Shown here: piece after piece, positions 1 to 8,145 of the stretch
How positions within the stretch are numbered: the stretch's first letter is position 1
Layout: each line of letters begins with the position of its first letter
DNA from: Paenibacillus tianmuensis
GTDB taxonomy: Bacteria; Bacillota; Bacilli; Paenibacillales; NBRC-103111
NCBI RefSeq assembly: GCF_900100345.1
Contig: NZ_FMTT01000005.1
Coordinates: 143,145 to 207,144, forward strand
Reading direction: 5' to 3'
DNA length: 64,000 bases
Made by a program: the position numbers and the translations under genes
The notes under the pieces: generated by a model
The model's input: only the letters and a program-made list of their open reading frames with translations
Database searches by the model: none
Told to the model about the DNA's origin: nothing

Positions 1-1
1 C

Positions 2-520
2 TTCGCCGCGGCGCCAAGACATAAAATGCGGGAAGCCAGTGTCAACCCGGACAAGCTGAAGGTCGTCCGCGATCTGCTGAGCAAACATGACGGCGAGCAA
101 ATTTTAATTATCGGCCAATACTTGGAGCAGCTTCGCCAGCTTGCGGAAGCTACGAAGCTTCCGATGATAAGCGGTGAAATGCCTTATGAGGAGCGGGAAG
201 CGCTGTATTCCGGCTTTCGCAGCGGGGCGGTTCCGGCGCTGATTGTATCCAAAGTGGCCAACTTCGCGGTCGATCTGCCCGATGCGACAGTGGCGATCCA
301 AATATCAGGGAGCTTCGGGTCGAGACAGGAAGAAGCGCAGCGGCTCGGACGGATATTGCGGCCCAAGGCGGGCACGAACCGGGCGGTCTTCTATACGCTC
401 GTCAGCGAGGATACGAAAGAGCAGGAGTTTGCGCTGAACCGGCAGCTGTTCTTGATCGAGCAGGGTTACCGCTACCGGATCGAATGGGCGGACGGATCGA
501 AGGAGGCGGTCTCGATATGA
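2..520 (+). CDS. XPB/Ssl2-type DNA helicase, C-terminal part (5' cut by window edge)
   Basis: The open frame runs into the left window edge, so the true start is missing. The remaining ~173 residues are a superfamily 2 helicase C-terminal lobe: a segment following SVNPDKLKVVRDLL, the strand ILIIGQY, and the motif V/VI region where QEEAQRLGRILRPK carries the Q..R.GR..R arginine finger pattern. This matches bacterial XPB-like 3'-5' helicases. The stop overlaps the next start in ATGA, so the two are translationally coupled, as is typical of the helicase plus helicase-associated protein pair. Nucleic-acid unwinding in repair is a family-level inference. Confidence 0.88.
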   Translation, partial: FAAAPRHKMREASVNPDKLKVVRDLLSKHDGEQILIIGQYLEQLRQLAEATKLPMISGEMPYEEREALYSGFRSGAVPALIVSKVANFAVDLPDATVAIQISGSFGSRQEEAQRLGRILRPKAGTNRAVFYTLVSEDTKEQEFALNRQLFLIEQGYRYRIEWADGSKEAVSI

Positions 521-2568
521 ATTACGCGCAGTTGCTGATGCGGATGCCCCGCGAGCTGAAGAGCCAGCTGGAAGCGGAAACGATCTACGCGCCATGGCTT
601 GGACAAGGAGCCTCTCTTTGTCAAATATGGACCGATCCCGTCGTGATGGAGACCGTTTGCAACCGGCTGAGCCGTTCCGAGCGTACGGTGCTTGAGGCGG
701 TTGTGCGGCGAATTAGCAGCGAGCCGTTCGACGATGCGGAATTGGAGCGGGCGGCAGTCGGCCCCTTGTCCGGGGCTGAGGTAAAAATGGGTCTGGCCGG
801 ATTGCTTCGCAAGGGCATCGTATTTTCATTTCTCAAAACATGGGGCGAGCCTTTGTATTTAATGCCGGAGGACGGATTTGCCTGCTGGCAGTCGGTTCTA
901 TTTCCCGAAATGTCCTCCGGGCTCGGCGAGTCGCCGGGAAGCGCAGGATTGAGCCCGGCACCGGCCCTGCCCGCCGAGCCGAATCTGGCCCGCGATTTGT
1001 TTTATACGATGGTGCTTGCCGCAGAACAGGGGCTAAAGCTGACCAAAAACGGAACTTTGCACAAAAAGCAGCTTCAGAAATTGTCCGAACGGGTGCGGCT
1101 CCGGGAAGAAGCTCTTGAGCCGCTTTCGCTGAAATATGCGTATGCCGATACGTATTCCCCGAAAATTGCGTTGGTGCTGGATATGCTTTTGCGGCTGCAG
1201 CTTGTCGTTTCGGAAGACGAGGAGCTTAAGCTGGGCGTCGAAGCAGTAGACGCTTTTCTGGACAAGCCGCTGGCTGCGCAGATGCGCCGTTTGTACTCTC
1301 TTTGGAAAACGCTGGCGCTTCCTGCCGCGGCGTGGCAGCAGCACGCCGTGTGCCTTCTGGAGCGCGTAACCGACGGGACATGGATAACGGCGGAGCAACT
1401 GCTGGAACGGTTGGAGACGTTCGGTCTACTGCCGGGGACGTTGGAGTGCGGGGAAAGAGCCGAGCGCACCCGGTATTTGCTCAGGCTGTGGCTGGAGCCG
1501 CTCGCTGCGCTGGGATTTCTGGAGCAAGGCTCCGATCCGATCGGCGGGCCGGTAACCTACCGATGGACGTTTCCACTCGGTTTGCGAGATGAGCTGGCTG
1601 GGGAGGACGAAGCAGAAGACGGCGGCTTAATGGTTCAGCCTGATTTTGAACTTCTGGTGCCCCCGGATGTCGCGGGCAAAGTGCGTTGGGAGCTTTGCTG
1701 CTTGGCCGATCTGGTGGCGCGGGATCAGGTAAGTGTCTATAAATTGTCGAAGGAAAGCGTCAAACGGGCTCTGGAGAATGGCCGCACGGCTGCGGAAATA
1801 TGCGATTTTCTGGAGCGTCACGCGCTCTACGGCGTACCGGACCATGTCCGGTTAAGCATCGGGCAGTGGGCGAAGCCGTACGGCAAAACCGTCTTTACCC
1901 AAGCGCTGCTGCTTCGCTGCGCCGATGATGAAACCGCCCGAACGGTAGCCAAGCTGCCAGCCGCTTCCCCGTACGTGAAGGAAATGCTGAATGGGAGGGA
2001 TTTTCTTATTGCGGCCGCAGACGCAAAGCCGCTTGCTGTTGCTTTGGAAAAAGCGGGCTTTATGCCCGGGCTGCCTGCTTTCCCGGCGGCTCAAACGGAA
2101 ACGGATGGGGAAATGAGAGCAAGCCGCTTCCCGAAGCTGTCTGCCGAACAGACCGTATCCGTAAAGAAGCTGCATACCGTCGAGCCGCTGGACAAAGGGC
2201 TTATTTACTCGAGAAATTCCGTCGGTTTCCTCAGACTGCAGACACGGCTGCCGGAAACCTCCGACGTTTATCCTTCTTTGCAGGATATTCCGCCGACGTG
2301 GCTTCGAGATTATCGGAACTATCATGTATCGACCCGCAAAGAAATCGTTGAAAAGGCGATCGAGATGCGGTCGGTGTTGCAAATCCGCAAAAATGGCGCC
2401 GACTTTCGCATCGTTCCCCGCAAAGTGCAGGAAACGCGGGGAACCTGGTGCATGACCGGACTCGGTTTGTCAGGCGGCGCGCAGGACGAAACGTCGGAGG
2501 TACGCTGGCTGGCGGAGGAGTGGCAGGAAATGCGGCTGATTCTTCCCGGGATAAACGATAAATATTAA
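517..2568 (+). CDS. Helicase-associated domain protein, partner of the XPB helicase
   Basis: This is a 683-residue protein. ATG 517 is chosen over the in-frame ATG 484 because AAGGAGG at 500-506 sits ten bases upstream and the start overlaps the helicase stop (ATGA). The segment from about residue 370 (GGLMVQPDFELLVPP, then VSVYKLSKESVKRAL, then the ALYGVPDHV region) resembles the C-terminal helicase-associated (Helicase_C_3-like) domain that accompanies XPB-like helicases. No Walker motifs are visible, so it is probably a non-catalytic partner. The function is inferred from the operon. Confidence 0.75.
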   Translation: MNYAQLLMRMPRELKSQLEAETIYAPWLGQGASLCQIWTDPVVMETVCNRLSRSERTVLEAVVRRISSEPFDDAELERAAVGPLSGAEVKMGLAGLLRKGIVFSFLKTWGEPLYLMPEDGFACWQSVLFPEMSSGLGESPGSAGLSPAPALPAEPNLARDLFYTMVLAAEQGLKLTKNGTLHKKQLQKLSERVRLREEALEPLSLKYAYADTYSPKIALVLDMLLRLQLVVSEDEELKLGVEAVDAFLDKPLAAQMRRLYSLWKTLALPAAAWQQHAVCLLERVTDGTWITAEQLLERLETFGLLPGTLECGERAERTRYLLRLWLEPLAALGFLEQGSDPIGGPVTYRWTFPLGLRDELAGEDEAEDGGLMVQPDFELLVPPDVAGKVRWELCCLADLVARDQVSVYKLSKESVKRALENGRTAAEICDFLERHALYGVPDHVRLSIGQWAKPYGKTVFTQALLLRCADDETARTVAKLPAASPYVKEMLNGRDFLIAAADAKPLAVALEKAGFMPGLPAFPAAQTETDGEMRASRFPKLSAEQTVSVKKLHTVEPLDKGLIYSRNSVGFLRLQTRLPETSDVYPSLQDIPPTWLRDYRNYHVSTRKEIVEKAIEMRSVLQIRKNGADFRIVPRKVQETRGTWCMTGLGLSGGAQDETSEVRWLAEEWQEMRLILPGINDKY

Positions 2569-2657
2569 TTCAGCACGACTGTCCTCGAGTATGGTATGAT
2601 AAACATGTCTGACATGGTCTGACGCATCATACCCGAATGAAAGGACGGTGCTGCCGC

Positions 2658-3104
2658 ATGGCGGTAACGGAGACGCATACGCTCGACATGTCTGCCATAC
2701 TGCTTGGGTCATATGAGCTGGCTGACCGCATCAAGTTCTCCGCAGAAACAGCGGATTATTTATATTGGAAACAGCGCAAGGATGCAGACGAGGAAGTTCG
2801 GCAGTTGGTGAAGGAGTTTGCGAAAGCCAAGGAATTGTTCGAGGAGTGCGAACGCTTCGGACATTTTCATCCGAACTATCATGAGGCACTTGACCGGGTC
2901 AAGGCGGTTCAGGAACGGCTTGATGCCGTAGAATCCGTCCTGCGCTTCAAGGAAGCGGAGAAACGGTTGGATAACTTGCTGTACGACGTATCGGAGATCA
3001 TCGCACGTTCCGTATCGGATACGATCAAGGTGCCTTCGAACGATCCGCTTGCAGCCGGTGTAGGCTGCTCCTCCGGAGGAAGCTGCAGTGGCAAGTGCGG
3101 TTAA
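2658..3104 (+). CDS. ylbF: YlbF/RicF family regulator with cysteine-rich tail
   Basis: This 148-residue helical protein matches the Com_YlbF family, whose Bacillus member acts with YmcA and YaaT in the Y-complex that promotes mRNA maturation, competence, biofilm formation and sporulation. The C-terminus GCSSGGSCSGKCG holds three cysteines; in Bacillus RicF the equivalent tail cysteines help bind an iron-sulfur cluster. The start is placed at ATG 2658 with AAAGGA upstream rather than ATG 2637, which has no ribosome binding site. A strong hairpin follows. In Bacillus ylbF sits next to ylbG; here an asparaginase gene on the other strand separates them. Confidence 0.88.
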   Translation: MAVTETHTLDMSAILLGSYELADRIKFSAETADYLYWKQRKDADEEVRQLVKEFAKAKELFEECERFGHFHPNYHEALDRVKAVQERLDAVESVLRFKEAEKRLDNLLYDVSEIIARSVSDTIKVPSNDPLAAGVGCSSGGSCSGKCG

Positions 3105-3111
3105 CAAGCGA

Positions 3112-3146
3112 TAAAAAGGGCCCGGGGATATCCCGGGCCCTTGCTT
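3112..3146. terminator. Bidirectional terminator between ylbF and the asparaginase gene
   Basis: A 9-bp GC stem (GGGCCCGGG at 3118-3126 with CCCGGGCCC at 3132-3140) lies between two convergent genes. It is flanked by an A-run on the left and TTGCTTT on the right, so it can serve both strands; the T-run is better for the minus strand. Confidence 0.85.
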
Positions 3147-4165
3147 TAGACGCGATGAAGACGGAAGACCGGTCGGACGATGCCAACCTGATCGCCGCGG
3201 CGATTGTTCACCGCCGGATGGTGGAAGCTGGCAAGCTGCGCGGCCTCTTCGGCGTTAAGCAAACCGAGTTGGAGCAGCGTTTCGGCTGCGGCGGGATAGA
3301 TTGCGCGTTCGGCGCCGTCTTCGATTTTGACCGCAATGCCGATGCCCTGCTCCGGCACGGTGGCCGCATATAGGCCCTCGGCCCCCATCTTGCCAATGAT
3401 GCGGCCTTGTGTCAGCTCGACGAGGCGGGTATCGAATCTTTCGCTGCCGGCTACATAGAAAGGCGCTTGCCGAATCGCTCCGATCATCGTACGGCAAGCC
3501 TCCGCCCGCTCCGGAGAAAGGCCGTCCGGCCGCCCGAGCCGCGCGTAAGCGAATGCGAGCGAGGCCAGCGGGACGGCGAATACGGGGACTCCGCAGCCGT
3601 CGGTTCCAAGCGTGATGCTTTCCGGCGGGACCCCGCACATATCGGCGACCGTTCGGAGCATTTTTTGCTGGACAGGATGCTCGGGTGCGATATACTGTTG
3701 TATAGGAACATTCATGAGCTTGGCAAGCGCCAGCATACCAGCATGCTTGCCGGAGCAGTTGTTATGAAGCTGTCCGGGTTCGCGCCGCTCCCGCTTTATC
3801 GCATCGGCCGCGGGCTTATACATCGGCTCCTGCGGGCCGCAGCCTAGAGCGCTTTCATTCAGTCCCAGCTTTCGTAAAATCTCCAGAGCGGTTGCCGCAT
3901 GCTCCGGTTCCCCTCCGTGCGAGGCGCAAAGCAGCGCAGTCTCCGATGACGTCAGCCCGAATCGCTCGCTTCCGCCGGCTTCCAGCAGCGGGATGGCTTG
4001 CAGCAGTTTGGCCGTCGAGCGGGCAAACGTGTAAAATTCCGGATTCCCGGCATACGCCAACAGTTTCCGCTCGTTATCCACCACGGCGATATGGCCACGG
4101 TGTACGCTTTCGGTCATTGATCCGCGGGAGATTTCGACTAACAATTCATTTTCCGGTGCAACCAT
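3146..4165 (-). CDS. L-asparaginase II family protein (Rhizobium-type)
   Basis: This 339-residue protein matches the asparaginase II family (PF06089 type), which hydrolyses L-asparagine to aspartate and ammonia and is unrelated in fold to AnsA/AnsB. Visible family motifs are SRGSMTESVHRG near the start, SASHGGEP-like LCASHGGEPEH, NNCSGKHAGML in the middle and LGTDGCGVPVF. The serine/lysine and cysteine positions expected for the family are kept. AGGAAAGGA lies just upstream of the ATG. It stands alone on the minus strand, converging on ylbF across a shared terminator. No signal peptide is seen, so it is probably cytoplasmic. Confidence 0.88.
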   Translation of the reverse strand: MVAPENELLVEISRGSMTESVHRGHIAVVDNERKLLAYAGNPEFYTFARSTAKLLQAIPLLEAGGSERFGLTSSETALLCASHGGEPEHAATALEILRKLGLNESALGCGPQEPMYKPAADAIKRERREPGQLHNNCSGKHAGMLALAKLMNVPIQQYIAPEHPVQQKMLRTVADMCGVPPESITLGTDGCGVPVFAVPLASLAFAYARLGRPDGLSPERAEACRTMIGAIRQAPFYVAGSERFDTRLVELTQGRIIGKMGAEGLYAATVPEQGIGIAVKIEDGAERAIYPAAAETLLQLGLLNAEEAAQLASFHHPAVNNRRGDQVGIVRPVFRLHRV

Positions 4166-4218
4166 CGTTCATCCGTCCTTTCCTGATTCTATAGCAAACA
4201 GAAAGAAGGTCATTGTCC

Positions 4219-4485
4219 ATGTTTACCGAGCGAAGCGGCATTATTGTCTGGGTAAGCGATTTGAAAGCGGCCGGCAAGCATTTGGAGAAATATGGTAATA
4301 TCCATTTTATTTCCAAAAGACTGCACTATGCCGCGATGTACGTTTATTCCAGCCGTCTGGACGAAACGGTGAAGCAGCTTCAAAAGCTGCCGTTTGTAAA
4401 AAAAGTGGAACGCTCGTATCGAAACGAGATCAAAACTGAGTATAACAGCAACGTTCCGGATAAGACAAGGTTCTATTCCCTATAA
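4219..4485 (+). CDS. ylbG: YlbG/UPF0298 family protein
   Basis: This 88-residue protein matches YlbG (DUF2129), conserved in Bacillales and of unknown biochemical function. The signature GIIVWVSDLKAAGKHLEKYG is followed by the VKKVERSYR segment. ATG 4219 is preferred over TTG 4213 because GAAGG lies at the right distance only for the ATG. It has its own terminator. Confidence 0.88.
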   Translation: MFTERSGIIVWVSDLKAAGKHLEKYGNIHFISKRLHYAAMYVYSSRLDETVKQLQKLPFVKKVERSYRNEIKTEYNSNVPDKTRFYSL

Positions 4486-4521
4486 TCTCGGAGCGAATAT
4501 ACGATCATAGCTTACGATAGG

Positions 4522-4559
4522 AAAGGAGCTTCTGTGCGCAGAAGCTCTTTTCTTTTTTT
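4522..4559 (+). terminator. Terminator downstream of ylbG
   Basis: Stem GAGCTTCTG/CAGAAGCTC (4526-4547, TGCG loop) is followed by TTTTCTTTTTTT. Confidence 0.92.
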
Positions 4560-4711
4560 GGCATGCGCACCCTAGGCAAGCAGCAAGTTCTGGCTCCGGG
4601 TTTCTAAAGTTTTTTTAATTTGATTCTCGAGTTGGAATAAGGCAAAATAATAGGTGGCTTGATGTGTACATAGGGTAACGGAACTATTTTTGTAGGAAAG
4701 GGGTTGGGAAG

Positions 4712-5152
4712 TTGAACGGAGGGAAAGTCGACGGCCGGGAACAAAAAAAAGTATCGCGCAACGGGCTGCTTAGAGGCAAGCCGATTGCGGATATCGTCGT
4801 CACCCATCACGCTCGCAGTCGATGGGTCGATCGAGTGGAAACGGAGAAGACAGGCTTTCACGACATTACGGCTTTTTTGTGGAGCAAGCTGAAGTCGAAC
4901 TCGATCCAACCCTACTACAAAAACGAGCAGGATGTTTACCTGATCGATGAGGATTTGGTCATGGTCGCAGAATTTGTCAAGCTGGACGCTTCGGAATCGG
5001 CGGTGGAAGCGGAGGCGTATAAAATGATCGTCGTCACGTTCCTCGGAAGGATGTCGGAGACGATGGAGCTGCGGGATTTGCGCTCCTATTATTCCTGGCT
5101 TCGCCATTCGCGGCGCATGACGCTGATCAAGAACAGCCGTAAACGAAGATAA
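4712..5152 (+). CDS. Unrecognised basic protein, TTG start
   Basis: This 146-residue protein is of unknown function. The TTG start is supported by GGAAAGGGG at a normal distance; no ATG is available nearby. The N-terminus is lysine-rich, followed by IVVTHHARSRWVDRVE, in which adjacent His residues and an HxRxRW pattern resemble motifs seen in small nuclease or toxin folds. That resemblance is too weak to name. The C-terminus ends in a basic stretch (SRRMTLIKNSRKRR) suggesting nucleic-acid contact. It is monocistronic: the ylbG terminator precedes it and its own strong terminator follows. Confidence 0.75.
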   Translation: MNGGKVDGREQKKVSRNGLLRGKPIADIVVTHHARSRWVDRVETEKTGFHDITAFLWSKLKSNSIQPYYKNEQDVYLIDEDLVMVAEFVKLDASESAVEAEAYKMIVVTFLGRMSETMELRDLRSYYSWLRHSRRMTLIKNSRKRR

Positions 5153-5166
5153 GATGCAAAGATTCG

Positions 5167-5194
5167 AGCATGCCGGGAATCCGGCATGCTTTTT
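5167..5194 (+). terminator. Terminator of the gene ending at 5152
   Basis: A 10-bp stem AGCATGCCGG/CCGGCATGCT with GAAT loop is followed by TTTT. Confidence 0.92.
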
Positions 5195-5309
5195 GGCGCT
5201 TTCCCGCCCACAAGAAAACCTACCGCTGATTTTCGGTCGCGCATCCTTGAATAGCTTCGATTAAGGTTTTCTTATATAATGGGGCTACAACGCTTGTGGA
5301 GGAATCGTT

Positions 5310-6221
5310 ATGGCGCTTAACTTTCACCAGCTTCATATTTTTCATACCGTTGCGGAGAAGGGGAGCTTCTCCTATGCCGCGCAGGCGCTGCACATGACAC
5401 AGCCGGCGGTGACGATGCAGGTACAGTCGCTTGAGGACTATTTCGGGACGAAGTTGTTCGTGCGGTCGACCAAACGGGTCGAGCTGACCGAAGCTGGCCG
5501 GACGTTGCTGCCGTTCGCGTCTCGCAGCATTGAGCTGATGAGGGAAACCGACATTCGGATGTCCAAATTCACGCATATGCTGGAAGGCCGGCTGCATCTG
5601 GGCGCGAGCTTAACGGTGGGGGAATATGTTTTGCCCCGGCTGCTCGGACCGTTCGGGCAAGAATACCCGAGCATCTCCGTCAGCATGAAGGTCATCAATA
5701 CGAAGCAAATTTTGGAGGAAGTGCTCAGTCATCAGTTGACCTTCGGCTTAGTGGAGGCCGAGGTGAATCATCCGGACGTGCATACGGAAGCTGTGTTGAA
5801 TGACGAATTGAAGCTGATCGTGCCGAGGCTTCACCCGCTTGCCGAGCGTGAGCAGATCGGGCTGGAGGAGCTTGCAAAGTATCCGTTTGTTTTGCGGGAG
5901 CAGGGGTCGGGAACGCGCAAGGTGATGGAGGAGGAGCTGGCCCGGGCCGGCTGCGATGTGTCCGCCTTGAAAATTGTGATGGAGCTTGGCAGTACAGGGG
6001 CGGTGAAATCGGCCGTAGAGGCCGGACTCGGCATCTCGATCGTATCTCAATCCTCCGTTAAGCATGAAGCCGCGCTCGGCGTATTGCAGGTAAAGAACGT
6101 CGAAGGGGTTTCCTTCGCCCGCAGCTTTCATGCCATATATTTAAGCTCTACGCTGCTCCCCATCTCGGCCGTGACCTTCATGACCTTTTTGCGGGAGCGC
6201 GATTTAAGCCAGTGGTTATAA
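5310..6221 (+). CDS. LysR family transcriptional regulator
   Basis: This 303-residue protein has the LysR layout: an N-terminal winged HTH (LHIFHTVAEKGSFSYAAQALHMTQPAVTMQ-type helix pair, residues ~6-60) and a periplasmic-binding-like effector domain from ~90 (LGASLTVGEYVLPRLL, then GSGTRK and GLGISIVSQ). It resembles the CysL/YwfK-like subgroup of Firmicutes. A TATAAT box at 5275-5280 lies upstream and GGAGG precedes the ATG. The effector and targets are unknown; the downstream PHP and galU genes run the same way but may be independent. Confidence 0.9.
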   Translation: MALNFHQLHIFHTVAEKGSFSYAAQALHMTQPAVTMQVQSLEDYFGTKLFVRSTKRVELTEAGRTLLPFASRSIELMRETDIRMSKFTHMLEGRLHLGASLTVGEYVLPRLLGPFGQEYPSISVSMKVINTKQILEEVLSHQLTFGLVEAEVNHPDVHTEAVLNDELKLIVPRLHPLAEREQIGLEELAKYPFVLREQGSGTRKVMEEELARAGCDVSALKIVMELGSTGAVKSAVEAGLGISIVSQSSVKHEAALGVLQVKNVEGVSFARSFHAIYLSSTLLPISAVTFMTFLRERDLSQWL

Positions 6222-6259
6222 AAGACTTTTATGAGAAAAAAAGGGAGGTCTGTGGTTCT

Positions 6260-7108
6260 ATGGCATTTGCAGATTTACATACGCATACGTTGGCCTCGGA
6301 CGGTACGAGGCCGCCCGCCGACAATGTCAGGCTGGCTGCCGAGGCGGGGCTCGCAGCGGTAGCAATCACCGACCATGATACGGTCGGCGGACTCCGGGAG
6401 GCGATGGAAGCGGGCTTGAAGTACGGTATCGCCGTCGTGCCGGGCGTGGAGATCAGCACTGTCCATGCCGGACAGGACATTCATGTGCTCGGTTACTGGA
6501 TCGACGATACGGACCCTCGGTTTCTGTCGAGGCTTGCGGAGCTGAGAGAAGTGCGCAATCGGCGCAACGAAATGATCGTGAACAAGCTTCAAGAGCTGGG
6601 GCTGTCCGTCTCGATGGACGACGTGCTCGAATCGCTGCGGACCTCGAAAAAAGCGGGCGACACCGTAGGCCGTCCGCATATCGGGGATGCTTTGGTGCGC
6701 AAAGGGTATGTAAACTCGATGGCCGAAGCGTTTGACCGTTATTTGGCCAAAGGGGCGGCAGCCTATGTGAATCCGCCCCGCATCACGCCGCAGCAGGCGG
6801 TGGAGTGGATTCTGGAGGCCGGGGGAGCCCCGGTGCTGGCGCATCCGGGGCTGTACGGGCAGGACGAGCTGATCCCGCTGCTTGCAGAAGTGGGACTCGT
6901 TGGTGTGGAAGCATTCCATTCCGACCATACGCCGGAGCAGGAAGCGCATTATGAAGCGCTGGCTGCCGAACACGGTTTGTTGGTAACGGCGGGGTCGGAT
7001 TACCATGGCGAACGGGGCGGCGTCGTGTTCCATGCGCCGATCGGGGCGCGCCGCGTCGCTGCGGACATCGTAGATCGGCTATTCGAACGAAGGGGGATGC
7101 GGTCATGA
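6260..7108 (+). CDS. PHP-domain phosphoesterase
   Basis: This 282-residue protein belongs to the PHP superfamily of metal-dependent phosphoesterases, close to RNase AM / nucleoside 3',5'-bisphosphate phosphatases. Metal-ligand motifs are visible in order: DLHTHTLASDG at residue 5, ITDHDT at ~40, PGVEIS at ~65, VLAHPG at ~194 and GSDYHG at ~247. ATG 6260 is chosen because AAGGGAGGT lies ten bases upstream; an earlier in-frame GTG has no such site. It overlaps galU by ATGA, so the two are coupled. The exact substrate is not shown by sequence. Confidence 0.88.
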   Translation: MAFADLHTHTLASDGTRPPADNVRLAAEAGLAAVAITDHDTVGGLREAMEAGLKYGIAVVPGVEISTVHAGQDIHVLGYWIDDTDPRFLSRLAELREVRNRRNEMIVNKLQELGLSVSMDDVLESLRTSKKAGDTVGRPHIGDALVRKGYVNSMAEAFDRYLAKGAAAYVNPPRITPQQAVEWILEAGGAPVLAHPGLYGQDELIPLLAEVGLVGVEAFHSDHTPEQEAHYEALAAEHGLLVTAGSDYHGERGGVVFHAPIGARRVAADIVDRLFERRGMRS

Positions 7109-7971
7109 CCGTACGCAAAGCGATTATTCCGGCTGCGGGCCTCGGTACCCGATTTTTGCCGGCCACCAAAGCGCAGCCGAAGGAGATGCTGCCGATCGTC
7201 GACAAGCCGGCGATTCAATATATCGTAGAGGAAGCCATTTCGTCCGGTATTGAAGACATCATGGTCATTACCGGGCGCAACAAGCGGGCCATCGAGGACC
7301 ATTTCGACAAATCGGTGGAGCTTGAGGCCATTCTCGAAGAAAAAGGAAATCAGGAGCTGCTCGGCATCGTACGGTCCGTATCGAATCTGGCTGACGTTCA
7401 TTACATTCGTCAGAAGCAGCCGCTCGGGCTCGGTCACGCGGTGCTCTGCGCCCGCAAGTTTATTGGCAATGAGCCGTTTGCCGTGCTGCTTGGAGACGAT
7501 ATCATTCAATCGGAGCCGCCTTGTCTGAAGCAAATGATCGACCTGCATGAGGCGACGAACACGTCGGTGATCGCTTGCCAGGAAGTGCCTTGGGACGACG
7601 TGGACAAATACGGGATCATCTCGCCCTTGGCGGGGCAGCATTCGCATCGTTATATCGACGGCTTGATCGAGAAGCCGGAACGCGGGCAAGCCCCGTCCAA
7701 CTGGGCGATTATCGGGCGGTATATTCTGACTCCGGATATTTTCAATATACTCGAGCACAGCGAGCCTGGCCGTGGCGGCGAGATTCAATTGACCGACGCC
7801 CTGCAGGCGCTGAACCGGCAGCGGCAAATGGTGATGTTTCCAGTACCGGGCCGGCGCTTTGATGTTGGCGACAAGCTGGGTTACCTTGAAGCGACGATCG
7901 AGATGGCACTGGAACGGGAGGAGCTGCGCGGACCGTTCGAAAGTTATTTGCGCAAGCGCTTAGGCTTGTAG
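7105..7971 (+). CDS. galU: UTP--glucose-1-phosphate uridylyltransferase
   Basis: GalU/GtaB makes UDP-glucose for glycolipids, teichoic acid decoration and exopolysaccharide. The 288 residues have the usual length and carry the nucleotide-binding loop AAGLGTRFLPATKAQPKEMLP at the start, PLGLGHAVL, LLGDD and IIGRYIL motifs. A four-base overlap with the PHP gene and AGGGGGA upstream support the start. A terminator follows. Confidence 0.95.
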   Translation: MTVRKAIIPAAGLGTRFLPATKAQPKEMLPIVDKPAIQYIVEEAISSGIEDIMVITGRNKRAIEDHFDKSVELEAILEEKGNQELLGIVRSVSNLADVHYIRQKQPLGLGHAVLCARKFIGNEPFAVLLGDDIIQSEPPCLKQMIDLHEATNTSVIACQEVPWDDVDKYGIISPLAGQHSHRYIDGLIEKPERGQAPSNWAIIGRYILTPDIFNILEHSEPGRGGEIQLTDALQALNRQRQMVMFPVPGRRFDVGDKLGYLEATIEMALEREELRGPFESYLRKRLGL

Positions 7972-8000
7972 GAACCTCATCTTTACCTTTTAAACGACAG

Positions 8001-8046
8001 ACCGTCCTTCTAGCGGAACCGTATCCGCCGAAGGGCGGTTTTTATT
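8001..8046 (+). terminator. Terminator of galU
   Basis: A stem of ACCGTCCTTC with GAAGGGCGGT (one G.U pair) is followed by a T-run, TTTTTATTTT. Confidence 0.88.
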
Positions 8047-8084
8047 TTGGGAAAACTATCGTTATTGAATTTCCGGCACTGCCT

Positions 8085-8126
8085 AAATGAAAAAGCACCT
8101 GTCCGCAAGACTGCGGATTCAGGTGC
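8085..8126 (-). terminator. Terminator of rqcH
   Basis: Read on the minus strand, GCACCTG plus inner TCCGCA/TGCGGA arms form a 13-bp interrupted stem (8095-8126), followed by CTTTTTCATTT. Confidence 0.88.
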
Positions 8127-8145
8127 TCTTGCTCGCTGCACGGGC

